Positions 16,682 through 25,435 of a stretch of 43,887 nt of DNA are shown here, piece after piece. A program made the position numbers and the translations under genes. The DNA is from Occallatibacter sp. (GTDB taxonomy: Bacteria > Acidobacteriota > Terriglobia > Terriglobales > Acidobacteriaceae). Position 1 is the first letter of the stretch. Each line of letters begins with the position of its first letter. A model generated the notes under the pieces. It ran no database searches. It was given only the letters and a program-made list of their open reading frames with translations, and had not been told where the DNA came from. Where the stretch lies: positions 1 to 43,887 of the forward strand of contig JARLGF010000014.1 of assembly GCA_031296165.1 (NCBI GenBank), written 5' to 3'.

Positions 16682-18010
16682 TTACTGCCCGGGGGATAGC
16701 GGGGCCGGTTTGACCGTAAGGTCCGGTACCGGCGTCGCAGCCTGCAATTGGTTCAGATCCGTGAGTACGACTTGCCAGCGGGCGGGGTCCTTTTGGGTTG
16801 CGATCGGCAGGGTGAGATCGGCATAGAAGTCGAGAATGTTGTTGCGCAGTCCAACCGATGTCAGATCGAACTTGTTGGCGGACAGACTGGCCAGCAGGTT
16901 GGCGTACGTCTGGTCTGCCAGCGAGTATTCTGCAGGCTTTGTCGCTTTGCCGTCGTCGAGATCGAAGTTGGGAAGGACCAGCGTGCCATGGCCGACTTCC
17001 GCCAGAAGAATGCGGTACTGGTCGACGGTCGAATTGATGCTCTTGATGTAGAGATCTTCGGTTTGCGGGGTGGGGCTATTGAACCCCATGCCCTTGAATG
17101 GACCAACCTTGGGTATATAGCGCAGAAGCGCGGATAATATCCGAGTGCCCAGGCCCGGTTTGTTATAGGTCTTTCCCCACTCTCTCTCATAATCGGACCG
17201 GGAAAGGCGATACAGGAACTTCCGTTTGGCAAAGTTCGGCGTCTCCCGCATCAGATCTTTTTTGTGCGTTCGCAGCGCAACCTGCGTCATATTCGGAATC
17301 AGGTTGCCGATAAAGTAGCGGTACGAGCCCACAGCCAGATCCTCGTGCGTCAGAACGTCTTTCAACGGCAGACCGTATACCACGGGAAAGGTCCGCTCCA
17401 GCAAGGGCGCCGAGACCTGGAACCCGATGAAATCGTGATACTGCTTCGGCGCATAGCGATTCTTTGCGACCTGCAAGGTGTCGAAGCCGAATTCGGTTTT
17501 CAAATGCGCGGTTGCGTCGTCGGCATAGCGGACGGACCTGCCGAATTTGGCACGCAGTTTGGGATAGTGGAGGGCGACAGCCTGGTTGACGGCGGGGTGG
17601 CCGTCGATGTCCGACACATAGTGAGACAGCGCGCCCAGAGCGAAGGCGTACTCATCGGCATCCTGGCTTTGCTGCAACAATGCGAGTACAAAATCCCCGC
17701 TGCGCACGTAATGCACCAGGTTGCTGAATTCCTTGTTGCCAAAAGGGTAATAACCCAGGTCCTGAATGACCGAGCCGCCGTAGGCATAGGCATGGGCTTC
17801 CAGAATCTGGTCTTCGGTAAGGTCCGGAAAACGTTGCAGCAGGAGGGGGCGAATCTCAGTGAGCCAGGCCAGGTCCACGATCTCCTCGTGGGTCAGGACG
17901 GAGTAGGCAAACAGGCTTCCGCCGGTCATCAGCACGGCCAGAAACAGCGCAGCCGCGCGCGCCGGAAACAGGCGCCAATTGCCAGTTACATTACGGACCG
18001 TGCGGCTCAT
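16682..18010 (-). CDS. Zinc-dependent phospholipase C-like secreted protein
   Basis: A 442-residue protein from ATG 18010 (AGGA just upstream). The signal peptide is about residues 1-36 (ALFLAVLMTGGSLFA). The N-terminal domain matches the zinc-dependent phospholipase C / S1-P1-like all-helical fold. Candidate zinc ligands are spread in the expected order: LTHEEI (His 41), GGSVIQDLGYYP (Asp 84), LVHYV (His 100) and LSHYVSDIDGHP (His 130, Asp 134, His 138). The C-terminal half (after about residue 250) has no recognised domain. The true substrate could be phospholipid or something else. It is translationally coupled to the DUF3309 micro-protein upstream (ATGA overlap at 18007-18010). Confidence 0.8.
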   Translation of the reverse strand: MSRTVRNVTGNWRLFPARAAALFLAVLMTGGSLFAYSVLTHEEIVDLAWLTEIRPLLLQRFPDLTEDQILEAHAYAYGGSVIQDLGYYPFGNKEFSNLVHYVRSGDFVLALLQQSQDADEYAFALGALSHYVSDIDGHPAVNQAVALHYPKLRAKFGRSVRYADDATAHLKTEFGFDTLQVAKNRYAPKQYHDFIGFQVSAPLLERTFPVVYGLPLKDVLTHEDLAVGSYRYFIGNLIPNMTQVALRTHKKDLMRETPNFAKRKFLYRLSRSDYEREWGKTYNKPGLGTRILSALLRYIPKVGPFKGMGFNSPTPQTEDLYIKSINSTVDQYRILLAEVGHGTLVLPNFDLDDGKATKPAEYSLADQTYANLLASLSANKFDLTSVGLRNNILDFYADLTLPIATQKDPARWQVVLTDLNQLQAATPVPDLTVKPAPLSPGQ

Positions 18011-18162
18011 ATACGTCCTAGAAGCATAAGGATCACAATAATCACGAGAACAAGGCCCAGTCCGCCCGACGGATAATATCCCCATTTTCTGCTATACGGC
18101 CATGTGGGAATTGCGCCAATGAGAACCAGGATCAGGAACGCAATCACGAGTATTCCAATCAT
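18007..18162 (-). CDS. DUF3309 family membrane micro-protein
   Basis: A 51-residue protein consisting of two hydrophobic helices around the family core PTWPYSRKWGYYPSGGLGL. The first helix (about 2-18, IGILVIAFLILVLIGAI) and the second (about 35-49, LGLVLVIIVILMLLG) match DUF3309 in length and layout. GGAGG lies five bases before the ATG, one of the best ribosome sites in the window. The stop codon overlaps the start of the phospholipase-like gene, so the two form an operon. The function of DUF3309 is unknown. The coupling suggests that the product may act at the membrane with the exported phospholipase-like protein. Confidence 0.88.
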   Translation of the reverse strand: MIGILVIAFLILVLIGAIPTWPYSRKWGYYPSGGLGLVLVIIVILMLLGRI

Positions 18163-18365
18163 GCTTTCCTCCGGACGCTGGTGCGTTACGCGCGCACCTG
18201 ACTCAGTATGTACCCGATGAATACGACGGATTGAGTCTTTCACTTTGCGGCCCTGGTTATCTGAGCAATCGAATACAGTGCGCTGTTCGCACTGGCGTTG
18301 ATTTGCATTTCTGCGGTTCCGGCTGCGATCATCGCTGCGACGTTTTTTCCGGGGAGATTCCAGGC

Positions 18366-19289
18366 ATGAACAGGAACACACGACTTGTTTTTGTAGCCGC
18401 AGCCGCATTGTCCACAAGCCTGCTGGCGCAGTCCGGTTGGCCTCCGGCGCCCGGCCACACCACGATGCATGTCTGGCCCGGCGCCGCGCCTGGAGTTGCA
18501 GCCAATCTACCAGCCGAGGCGGACACCACCACGGCCAAAGACGGCCTGGTAGCAGGCAAACCCGTGATTCGCATCGGCAACGTGTCAACGCCGACCCTCA
18601 CGCTCTACACGCCCAAAGGCAACAATACAGGCGCTGCCGTGGTGGTGTTTCCCGGAGGCGGCTACAGCATCCTGGCCATCGACCTGGAAGGCACGGAGGT
18701 GTGCGACTGGCTCAACACGGCGGGGATCAACTGCGTACTGCTTAAATATCGCGTGCCCCACACCGGGCCTTACCCCAAATCCGCGGCAGCTTTGCAGGAC
18801 GCGCAGCGTGCGCTTGGCCTGGTGCGGCAACACGCGGCAGAGTGGAAGATCGACCCCAACCGCATTGGCGTACTGGGCTTTTCCGCAGGCGGGCATTTGG
18901 CCGCGGCCCTCAGCAACCACTATGAGCAGCGGCTCTATGAACCCATCGACGCCGCGGACCAGTTGAGTTGCCGCCCGGACTTTGCAGTGGTGGTCTATCC
19001 CGGCTACCTGGCGCTAGCGGACCAGAACTTTGCGCCTAACGCCGACATCCAGCCCACGGCAAACACGCCGCCCACGTTCCTGGTTCAGGCCGAGGACGAT
19101 CCGGTGCACGTGGAGAATGCGGTGGTGTACTACATGGCGCTCAAGAACGCGAAGGTTCCTTCCGAGTTGCATGTGTATGCGCAGGGTGGGCACGGCTACG
19201 GATTGCGCCGCACGGAGCGGCCGGTCACTACCTGGCCGCAAGCTGTGGAAACCTGGCTGCACACGATCAAGATTCTGCCGGCGCAATAA
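18366..19289 (+). CDS. Secreted alpha/beta-hydrolase (esterase/lipase family)
   Basis: A 307-residue exported hydrolase. The signal peptide covers about residues 1-22 (VFVAAAALSTSLLAQ). The start ATG 18366 has GGGGAG about ten bases upstream. Serine-hydrolase landmarks are in order: oxyanion-hole motif FPGGGY (residues 95-100), nucleophile elbow GFSAGG (Ser 173), acid QAEDDPVH (Asp 245) and the catalytic His in GGHGYG (His 276). This arrangement is typical of acetyl-xylan-esterase/BD-FAE-like enzymes that deacetylate plant polysaccharides. The exact substrate cannot be read from sequence. It is followed by a LacI-type regulator that might control it. Confidence 0.88.
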   Translation: MNRNTRLVFVAAAALSTSLLAQSGWPPAPGHTTMHVWPGAAPGVAANLPAEADTTTAKDGLVAGKPVIRIGNVSTPTLTLYTPKGNNTGAAVVVFPGGGYSILAIDLEGTEVCDWLNTAGINCVLLKYRVPHTGPYPKSAAALQDAQRALGLVRQHAAEWKIDPNRIGVLGFSAGGHLAAALSNHYEQRLYEPIDAADQLSCRPDFAVVVYPGYLALADQNFAPNADIQPTANTPPTFLVQAEDDPVHVENAVVYYMALKNAKVPSELHVYAQGGHGYGLRRTERPVTTWPQAVETWLHTIKILPAQ

Positions 19290-19484
19290 CGGCCTGGAAT
19301 CTCCTCCACTTCAGAGCGGGGAAACGCTTTCCAGAATCTGCGGCTCCGAACTATTCCGGCCCAGACCGTGGATTGGCGTGCCGCCAGAAATCGCGCTTCA
19401 ATTGAGGCTTTCAGGCTGCTGGAACTCGATTCACAGTTCCAACCCGGTTGAGAAACAGCGGGAAAGCGTACAATTTTCTCACCC

Positions 19485-20600
19485 GTGAGCGACTCCAAGA
19501 GCCAACCTCAGAACCGGCGGCGTGCAGCCGTCAGCATCCGCGATGTCGCCAGGCGCGCGCGCGTTTCCATTGCGACCGTCTCGCGCACCGTCAACCGCAT
19601 TTCCAGCGTTGATCCGGAGCTGGCCAAGCGCGTTTGGAAGGCGATTGACGAGGTGGGCTACCTGCCCAATACCCAGGCGCGTGCACTGGTTTCCGGCCGC
19701 AGCCACATGCTGGGCCTCATAGTTTCCGAGATCACCAATCCCTTCTTTCCGGAGCTGGTGCAGGAGTTTGAGAACCTGGCCGTAGCCGAGGGCTACGAAG
19801 TGCTGGTGGGTTCCACCAATTACTCTCCGGCGCGCACAGAAACGCTGATCCGCCGCATGTTGCAGCGCAACGTGGACGGCGTGGCCGTGATGACCTTCGG
19901 CATCGAGGAGGACCTGGTGCAGAAGCTGGTGGAGCGCGAGTTTCCACTGGTCTTTGTGGATGCGGGCCCGCGCCTGCCCAACATCCGCGTGCTCAAGGTG
20001 GATTATGGCGAGGGCATTCGTCAGGCGGTGCAGCACCTGGCCGCGCTTGGACATCGCGCGATTGCCTTTATCAGTGGTCCGCTGCTGCTTCGCTCCGCCG
20101 TGGCCCGGCGCGACGCGTTCGTCAAATCCATGGCCGAACTGGGCATCGCCGCGCCCGCCAAGCATATTGTTGAAGGCGATCACACCATGGAAGGCGGCAT
20201 CGCGGCAATGGAGCGCCTGACCGCGCTTGCCGAGCTGCCCACGGCGGTGCTGTGTTCCAACGACATGACCGCCATCGGCGCGCTTCATGCGCTTTACAAG
20301 ACAACGCACACGGTGCCGCAGGATATTTCGGTGGTGGGGTTCGACGACATTCATCTGGCGCAGTTCATGCTGCCGCCGCTCACCACGGTGCAAATGTCAT
20401 GCAAAGATCTGGCGACGGCGGCGGTCGAGGCTCTGCGCGCCGGCATCGAGCGGGACCACCCCAAGGCAGCGCAAACGGAATGGCCTATATCGACCCGGCT
20501 GGTAGTGCGCCAGTCCACGGCCTTCCCGCGCGGCAGCCTGCCGGCGCAGGTGGTGAATGCCGCAGCAGCAAAAGCTGCCGGAAAGCAAAGCCGCAAATAA
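19485..20600 (+). CDS. LacI-family transcriptional regulator
   Basis: A 371-residue DNA-binding regulator from GTG 19485, with no strong ribosome site. The LacI helix-turn-helix is at about residues 15-40 (VSIRDVARRARVSIATVSRTVN), preceded by a basic 14-residue tail. A hinge helix follows (PNTQARALVSGRS), then the periplasmic-binding-protein-like sugar domain with GLIVSEITNPFFPELV, LCSNDMTAIGAL and ISVVGFDDIHLAQF. The effector is unknown but probably a sugar or oligosaccharide. The nearest upstream gene is the secreted esterase (195 bp gap), and several glycan genes lie elsewhere in the window. Confidence 0.93.
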   Translation: MSDSKSQPQNRRRAAVSIRDVARRARVSIATVSRTVNRISSVDPELAKRVWKAIDEVGYLPNTQARALVSGRSHMLGLIVSEITNPFFPELVQEFENLAVAEGYEVLVGSTNYSPARTETLIRRMLQRNVDGVAVMTFGIEEDLVQKLVEREFPLVFVDAGPRLPNIRVLKVDYGEGIRQAVQHLAALGHRAIAFISGPLLLRSAVARRDAFVKSMAELGIAAPAKHIVEGDHTMEGGIAAMERLTALAELPTAVLCSNDMTAIGALHALYKTTHTVPQDISVVGFDDIHLAQFMLPPLTTVQMSCKDLATAAVEALRAGIERDHPKAAQTEWPISTRLVVRQSTAFPRGSLPAQVVNAAAAKAAGKQSRK

Positions 20601-20720
20601 GCGAAGCGTAGCTTGAGCCGCATTTGCGATTTTTCCCGTCTTGAACCGCAAGGAGATGGAGCCGCCACAAACGTGACCGTTTTTTGAAAACTGCAATATG
20701 ACCGTTCACTGCGGCATGGG

Positions 20721-23234
20721 TCAAAAGCTTCTTCCTAACGCGAATCGCACCTGAAACGGTTCGACGGGGTGGGCAACACGCGTGAATACCGACGGGCCTA
20801 TCGGAGCTCCTCCCGGAGTGATTCCTGGAACGACTCGGGACTCATAGGCGTAGTCAATGTCACTATCGCTGCGGTCAAGCATATTCAGGAATTCGACCGA
20901 GACGCGCCATTTCTTTTTAATTTGATAACCGAGTTCCCCATTGAGCATCACGGTTCGATTAGAGCGAAAAATTCCGTCGGAGATCAGGTCGCGCGGGCCA
21001 AAGTAGCGCAGGCGCAAACTCGACGAAAAGCCTTTGTAATCGTGCAGTGCGACTCCGGATGAAATTACCACCCCAACCGCTTCAGGCACACGCTTGCCAC
21101 CTGCGCTGTTTGGCGCCGCATCATCTGCGTCGATTGTGGTGAACAGGGCCCTGGAGTTTGCAAGATCGAAATCAAAAGCCAGATGTTCTCGAGGCGTGTA
21201 GTAGTTTGCCCATTCGACGCCATAACGGTTGCTCGACTGTTCCGAAGCGCTCGTGCCTCCGGTGTCGCCATCCTGCATGAGTTCGGAATTACTGCGGAGA
21301 TACCAGAGCGCAAGGGTGCTTTGCAGATGCGGTACGGCCACCGTGCGCACACCGAATTCTCCGCCTTTGGTTTGGACCAGGGGCGGGATTTTCGCGGCGG
21401 GCGTATTGGGGTAAGGATTGTCCGCAGAAATCGGTTCCACCGTTTGCGTTGTGCCTCGCCCGTCATTCGAGTGAAAACTGAATCCGCCCTGGGCGTAGAA
21501 CTCGGTATTGGCCCACGGACCGAAGATCAAACTTGCTTTGGGGCTGGGCAGGAACTTGTTGGCCGAGCCGGAGTTGGCCGCGTTCACCGTGGCCGAGTAA
21601 GCCAGGCTGGTGACGATAAATTTTTCGTCGTCGCCGCGCAGGGCCACAACCGAGCGGAATTTGTTGGCCCACTGGATTTTATTTTCCGCATAAACGCCTA
21701 CGATCGTGTCTGTAAAGCGGTCCCGCTCCCGGGTCGCTGGCAAGGTGGGGGGAACAGGGTCGCCGGTGTTGTAGTCGGTTTTGTCCATGCGCACGCGATT
21801 CTCCGCCGCGTAAAGGCCGTTGTCGATCCAATCGTTGCGGAGTTGCAGGCCGAAGGTATTTGCCATCTTGCGGCCAAGCCACTGGCTGAAAATCGTGTGG
21901 TGTGCATCCAGCCCAGCTACCCAGCGCCTGTCCTGCTGTTCAAACTGGTCGCCGCGAATGGGGTCTACCAGGTAGTAAGTGAAATTAGAAAATAAATCGA
22001 GATCGTAATAAAATCCGTAGGCCATGACTTTCGACTCGGAATTTGTGCCTTGGCGATGCCCCTCAGCCTGCAGGCTATAACGCTGGCTGTGGCCACCGTC
22101 CGACGGGTCCAGTGTGCCGTATAGACCTACAAGAGAAACTGCGCTCACGGGGATTTGATCGCTCGAATGCCATTTCCCGTGATAAGCGCGGGCCGTGACG
22201 CTGACGCCTCCGTCGTCACCGCCCTGGCTGTAGGTAAGCAAGCCGTTGAATTTGGCGTAAGCATCAGGATGAATCCACGGGCGGTTGTCGTAATACGCTT
22301 CTCCACCGTAGAGCAAACTACCCGAGCCGAGCTTTTGCGATACGCCGAAAACGGCCCGCCCGTAGGTGTACGAGCCGCCTTCCACCTTGACGAAGTTCCG
22401 GGGCAGCGTCCGGAAATATTCCACATGGGCCGAGCCGGCCGAACCATAGTTGCCGATATCGGCGTAATACGGACCTTTCTCGAAATTCACACGCTTCACA
22501 AACTCCGGGATGACTGTGTTCATGTCAGAGTAGCCCTCGCCGTGCGCGTGCGACGGCAGGTTGAGCGGCATATCGTCGATGAAAATGGCGAAATCCGTGC
22601 CGTGGTCGAGATTGAAGCCGCGAAGATAATATTGGTTGGCCTTGCCGCCGCCGGCGTGTTGCGTGATGATGAGCCCTGGAACCGTCTCCAGAACCTCTCC
22701 AGAACGAAGAATCGGACGATCCTGGATTTCTGTTGCGCCCACCGTTCCCTGGGTGCCGGATTCGGCAATTCCAATAAGGTCGTCTTCCCTGCCCTGCACG
22801 TTTATGGTGGTGCTCACGGCGCTCACGGCCAGAGAGATGCGCAGCGGGGCCGGCGCCCCGGTGGTCCCTATGGCGACGGGCATTTCTTTGGTTTCAAAAT
22901 CTGGATTCGATACGACGAGCCGATAAAACCCTGCAGGGAGCCCGGAAAAAATGAAGGCGCCGTTCCTGTCAGACTGTGCCGTTTTTTGTTGAGTGCCGTT
23001 CGCGCTGCGGACCTGAACGGTAGCTCCGGCAATCACCGCGCCAGAGGTGTCAACGATAGTTCCCGACAGACGAGACGGAGATGCCTTATCACTCGTGGCG
23101 ACCGGTTGACCCTGCGGATCGAGCACCGTGCCGACGATGCGGGCAGTGGAAGTCTGCGCGGCCGCGGAGAAAAAGCAGGCAAGAACGGAAAATAGCGGTA
23201 TTACGAATTTAATTTTCGTGCTACTTACGTGCAC
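20721..23234 (-). CDS. TonB-dependent receptor, probable nickel transporter (nikR operon)
   Basis: An 837-residue outer-membrane receptor using a GTG start (GAGGA six bases upstream). The signal peptide is about 1-26. A carboxypeptidase-regulatory-like Ig domain (about 52-125) has SGTIVDTSGAVIAGATVQVRS and FSGLPAGFYRLVV. The plug follows (about 165-280: GEVLETVPGLIITQHAGGGKANQYYLRGFNLDHGTDFAIFIDDMPLN), then a beta-barrel ending in FQVRFALGRSF, the terminal aromatic signal for outer-membrane assembly. Unlike the Oar-type receptor at 31119 it is short and resembles metal or cofactor receptors. It lies 34 bp downstream of nikR on the same strand, so substrate and control are most likely nickel. 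HAHGEGYSD and other His-rich loops could bind metal. Substrate is inferred from context. Confidence 0.88.
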   Translation of the reverse strand: MHVSSTKIKFVIPLFSVLACFFSAAAQTSTARIVGTVLDPQGQPVATSDKASPSRLSGTIVDTSGAVIAGATVQVRSANGTQQKTAQSDRNGAFIFSGLPAGFYRLVVSNPDFETKEMPVAIGTTGAPAPLRISLAVSAVSTTINVQGREDDLIGIAESGTQGTVGATEIQDRPILRSGEVLETVPGLIITQHAGGGKANQYYLRGFNLDHGTDFAIFIDDMPLNLPSHAHGEGYSDMNTVIPEFVKRVNFEKGPYYADIGNYGSAGSAHVEYFRTLPRNFVKVEGGSYTYGRAVFGVSQKLGSGSLLYGGEAYYDNRPWIHPDAYAKFNGLLTYSQGGDDGGVSVTARAYHGKWHSSDQIPVSAVSLVGLYGTLDPSDGGHSQRYSLQAEGHRQGTNSESKVMAYGFYYDLDLFSNFTYYLVDPIRGDQFEQQDRRWVAGLDAHHTIFSQWLGRKMANTFGLQLRNDWIDNGLYAAENRVRMDKTDYNTGDPVPPTLPATRERDRFTDTIVGVYAENKIQWANKFRSVVALRGDDEKFIVTSLAYSATVNAANSGSANKFLPSPKASLIFGPWANTEFYAQGGFSFHSNDGRGTTQTVEPISADNPYPNTPAAKIPPLVQTKGGEFGVRTVAVPHLQSTLALWYLRSNSELMQDGDTGGTSASEQSSNRYGVEWANYYTPREHLAFDFDLANSRALFTTIDADDAAPNSAGGKRVPEAVGVVISSGVALHDYKGFSSSLRLRYFGPRDLISDGIFRSNRTVMLNGELGYQIKKKWRVSVEFLNMLDRSDSDIDYAYESRVVPGITPGGAPIGPSVFTRVAHPVEPFQVRFALGRSF

Positions 23235-23268
23235 AATTATTCCTCTTGCTTTTTTGAACTTGCAAAAA

Positions 23269-23739
23269 TCAGTGTTTGTGGCTGTGCTTGTGTTCGGACT
23301 TGTGGCCGTTATCGTGAGGGTGCGCGATGGCGTGTGCGGGAACTGTCATCACCAGGCGCCCGTGCTGCACGCCCTTGAGGCCGATGAGAAGATCGGCAAA
23401 CTGCTCTATCTTTGCCGATTTACCGTGCACGATCAGCACCTCAAGGCAGGATTCGTAGTCCAGGTGGGCGTGGCTGGTGGAGACCACCAGCTCGTGGTGC
23501 GCGTGCTGCACCTCAGTGAGTTTTTCAGTGATGCCGCTGGCGTGGTGGTCGTAGATGAGGGTGACGGTGCCGACCACGGTCTCATCCGGAGCGGCGGTCT
23601 GCTCGGTGACCAGGCGGTCGCGGATCAGATCCCGGAACGCTTCAGACCGGTTTGTGTAGCCGCGGCGGCCGATGGAACGGTCAAAACGCTTGAGAAGATC
23701 GGAATCGAGAGCGATGCCGATTCTGCTTAAGATCCCCAT
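23269..23739 (-). CDS. nikR: Nickel-responsive regulator NikR
   Basis: A 156-residue repressor from ATG 23739 (GAGGAG five bases upstream). An in-frame GTG at 23745 is too close to the ribosome site. The N-terminal ribbon-helix-helix (SRIGIALDSDLLKRFDRSIGRRGYTNRSEAFRDLIRDRL) precedes an ACT-like metal domain. The four nickel ligands of E. coli NikR (His 76, 87, 89, Cys 95) correspond to His 79, His 90, His 92 and Cys 98 here, in QHAHHE and SHAHLDYESC. An additional His-rich tail (AHPHDNGHKSEHKHSHKH) is unusual in length and may store or sense metal. The gene heads an operon with the TonB receptor. Confidence 0.95.
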   Translation of the reverse strand: MGILSRIGIALDSDLLKRFDRSIGRRGYTNRSEAFRDLIRDRLVTEQTAAPDETVVGTVTLIYDHHASGITEKLTEVQHAHHELVVSTSHAHLDYESCLEVLIVHGKSAKIEQFADLLIGLKGVQHGRLVMTVPAHAIAHPHDNGHKSEHKHSHKH

Positions 23740-23786
23740 GCACACTCCTCGAACAGCGATACGGATCTCCCAGGGAAGAAACAGAA

Positions 23787-23811
23787 TAGCACGAAGATAA
23801 GATTCATGCTA
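23787..23811 (-). promoter_or_regulatory. Candidate NikR operator upstream of nikR
   Basis: TAGCACGAA (23787-23795) and TTCATGCTA (23803-23811) form a dyad with 8 of 9 positions matching and a 7-bp centre. It is 48-72 bp upstream of the nikR start and overlaps a TGCTATTCT extended -10-like element on the minus strand. NikR sites in other bacteria are dyads of about 25-30 bp whose sequence varies between phyla. Autoregulation is inferred. Confidence 0.5.
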
Positions 23812-23888
23812 CTCGAACGCTGCGCATAAGGCCGACTCGGACCGGGCAACGGGAGCAGGTTCACGAACGGTTTGCAGGTTCGCTTTGC

Positions 23889-23916
23889 AAGAGGACGGGT
23901 TCAAGACCGCCCTCTT
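23889..23916 (-). terminator. Hairpin downstream of the NarL-type regulator
   Basis: AAGAGGACGG (23889-23898) / CCGCCCTCTT (23907-23916) pairs at 9 of 10 positions with an 8-nt loop, 32 bp past the stop at 23948. No good T-run follows on the minus strand, so efficiency is uncertain. Confidence 0.4.
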
Positions 23917-23947
23917 CAATACGCGCAATTCCCGTTGAATTTCCGGA

Positions 23948-24613
23948 TCAGGATTGCAGCGCGACCAGATGGTGAGCGATGGCGAAAAGGGCCAATTCGA
24001 GCCGGGTGGAGACGCCGGTCTTATCGAAGATGTTGGACAGGTGACGCTTGACGGTTTCTTCGCTCAGGCTGAACTGCTTGGCAATGTCGCGGTTGCTGCA
24101 GCCTTCCACGATGCAGCCCACCACTTCCAGTTCGCGAGGGGTGAGGCCGTAGGTCTTGTGCTGCGGCACGGCGGCCTGTTGCATCAGTTCGCGGAGTGCT
24201 GAGACCAGGTTGACGACTCGCTTGCCGCCGATCCAGTAGTCGCCGCCGACTACGGTGCGGATGGCGGTTTGCAGGTGAGCGGCCACGGAATCCTTGAGCA
24301 CGATGCCGCGCGCCCCGATCTGCAAAGCCTCAATAATCTGCTGGGTGGTGATGGTGGAAGTGAGGAGGATAATTTTGACGGTGGCGGAGCCGTTCATGAT
24401 GGCGCGCATGGCCTCAAGGCCAGGCAGCCGCGGCATCTGCACGTCGAGCAGCAGAATATCGGGTTCGAGTTCGAGAGTCTGCGTGATGGCCTCGTCGCCA
24501 TCGGAAGCCTCTCCAATCACCTCAAAGCCGTCGCTTTCGGTGAGCATGTTGCGCACGCCGATGCGGACTACTGGGTGATCGTCTGCCAAAACAATTCGGA
24601 TAAGTCGTTCCAC
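23948..24613 (-). CDS. NarL/FixJ-family response regulator
   Basis: A 221-residue two-component regulator. The receiver domain (1-120) has the acidic pair Asp 11/12, phospho-acceptor Asp 57 (DILLLDVQMP), conserved Thr/Ser in LLTSTIT and Lys 107 (VLKDS). The LuxR-type HTH (about 155-215) reads LTPRELEVVGCIVEGCSNRDIAKQFSLSEETVKRHLSNIF. It is transcribed 33 bp downstream of a REC-Hpt protein, which could pass phosphate to it. No histidine kinase is adjacent, so the input is unknown. Confidence 0.95.
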   Translation of the reverse strand: MERLIRIVLADDHPVVRIGVRNMLTESDGFEVIGEASDGDEAITQTLELEPDILLLDVQMPRLPGLEAMRAIMNGSATVKIILLTSTITTQQIIEALQIGARGIVLKDSVAAHLQTAIRTVVGGDYWIGGKRVVNLVSALRELMQQAAVPQHKTYGLTPRELEVVGCIVEGCSNRDIAKQFSLSEETVKRHLSNIFDKTGVSTRLELALFAIAHHLVALQS

Positions 24614-24646
24614 TTGGGTTGCCAGCCTCCGAAAGCCGAGTCTAAA

Positions 24647-25435
24647 TCAGACCTGGAATTCAGCATCCAGCATACGCTCCAGGCTGCGGAGGGCGGCGCG
24701 CAAATCGGCGAGGAGTTTGGAACTGTTATCCAGATGGTTACCCTTGGGAGCGAGTGACTCGGCCTCAAGCAGCGCGCCCAGCCGGGCGGCCTGGAGAGCG
24801 CCGGCCATGCCGCAGCCACCCTTGATGGAGTGGCCGATGCTGCGGATCTGGGGCGCGTCGCCGGCGGCAATGGCAACCTCAAGCGCGGCCAGACGTTTGA
24901 TTAAATCGGCCACGACAGCGGAGTAAATCTCCCGCACGGCGGACTCGGGCATCATCTCGCGGAGTTGGGCCAGAGTTTCAGCGTTGACGACTGGCTCATC
25001 GGCGTAAGACTTCTGGGGCGAAGATTTGCCGCGGCGGCGCAAGGGAGCCGAGGAATCGGCCGGAACCGCGTGTTTGTTGAGCAATTCCTGCAGGGCTGAG
25101 GCGCCAAAAGGCTTGAGCAGGAATCCATCGGCGGTGGCGACCAACTCGCGGGGCGCATTGCTGCCGCTCATGGCAACCACCAGGGCGTGGGTGCGCGCAC
25201 GGAGTTCAGAGATCAACTGGGGTCCGTTCAGGCCCGGCATCTGCGCATCCATCAGGATCACGTCCGGAGCACATTCTCCCGTAGTCAGAATTTCCAGCGA
25301 CGCCCCTCCGTCCTGTGCAGTGTGAACGGTGTAGCCCCCCATGGTGAGTACCGTCGCCAACACCTCGCGGCTGACCATATCGTCGTCAATCAGCAAGATG
25401 GTGGGTAGGTCCCGGTGGGCGCCAAAGTCGAGCAT
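24647..25435 (-). CDS. Response-regulator receiver / Hpt phosphotransfer hybrid protein
   Basis: A 262-residue phosphorelay protein with a receiver domain at 10-122 (acidic LLIDDD, phospho-Asp 63 in VILMDAQMPG, Lys 108 in LLKPFG). A charged linker follows (123-150), then an Hpt domain (about 152-260) whose phosphorylatable histidine is His 202 in GHSIKGGCGMAGA. All phosphotransfer residues are intact. The likely partner is the NarL-type regulator 33 bp downstream. There is no kinase in the locus, so an orphan hybrid kinase elsewhere probably feeds it. REC-Hpt fusions without a kinase domain are uncommon but known. The gene lacks an obvious ribosome site. Confidence 0.92.
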   Translation of the reverse strand: MLDFGAHRDLPTILLIDDDMVSREVLATVLTMGGYTVHTAQDGGASLEILTTGECAPDVILMDAQMPGLNGPQLISELRARTHALVVAMSGSNAPRELVATADGFLLKPFGASALQELLNKHAVPADSSAPLRRRGKSSPQKSYADEPVVNAETLAQLREMMPESAVREIYSAVVADLIKRLAALEVAIAAGDAPQIRSIGHSIKGGCGMAGALQAARLGALLEAESLAPKGNHLDNSSKLLADLRAALRSLERMLDAEFQV

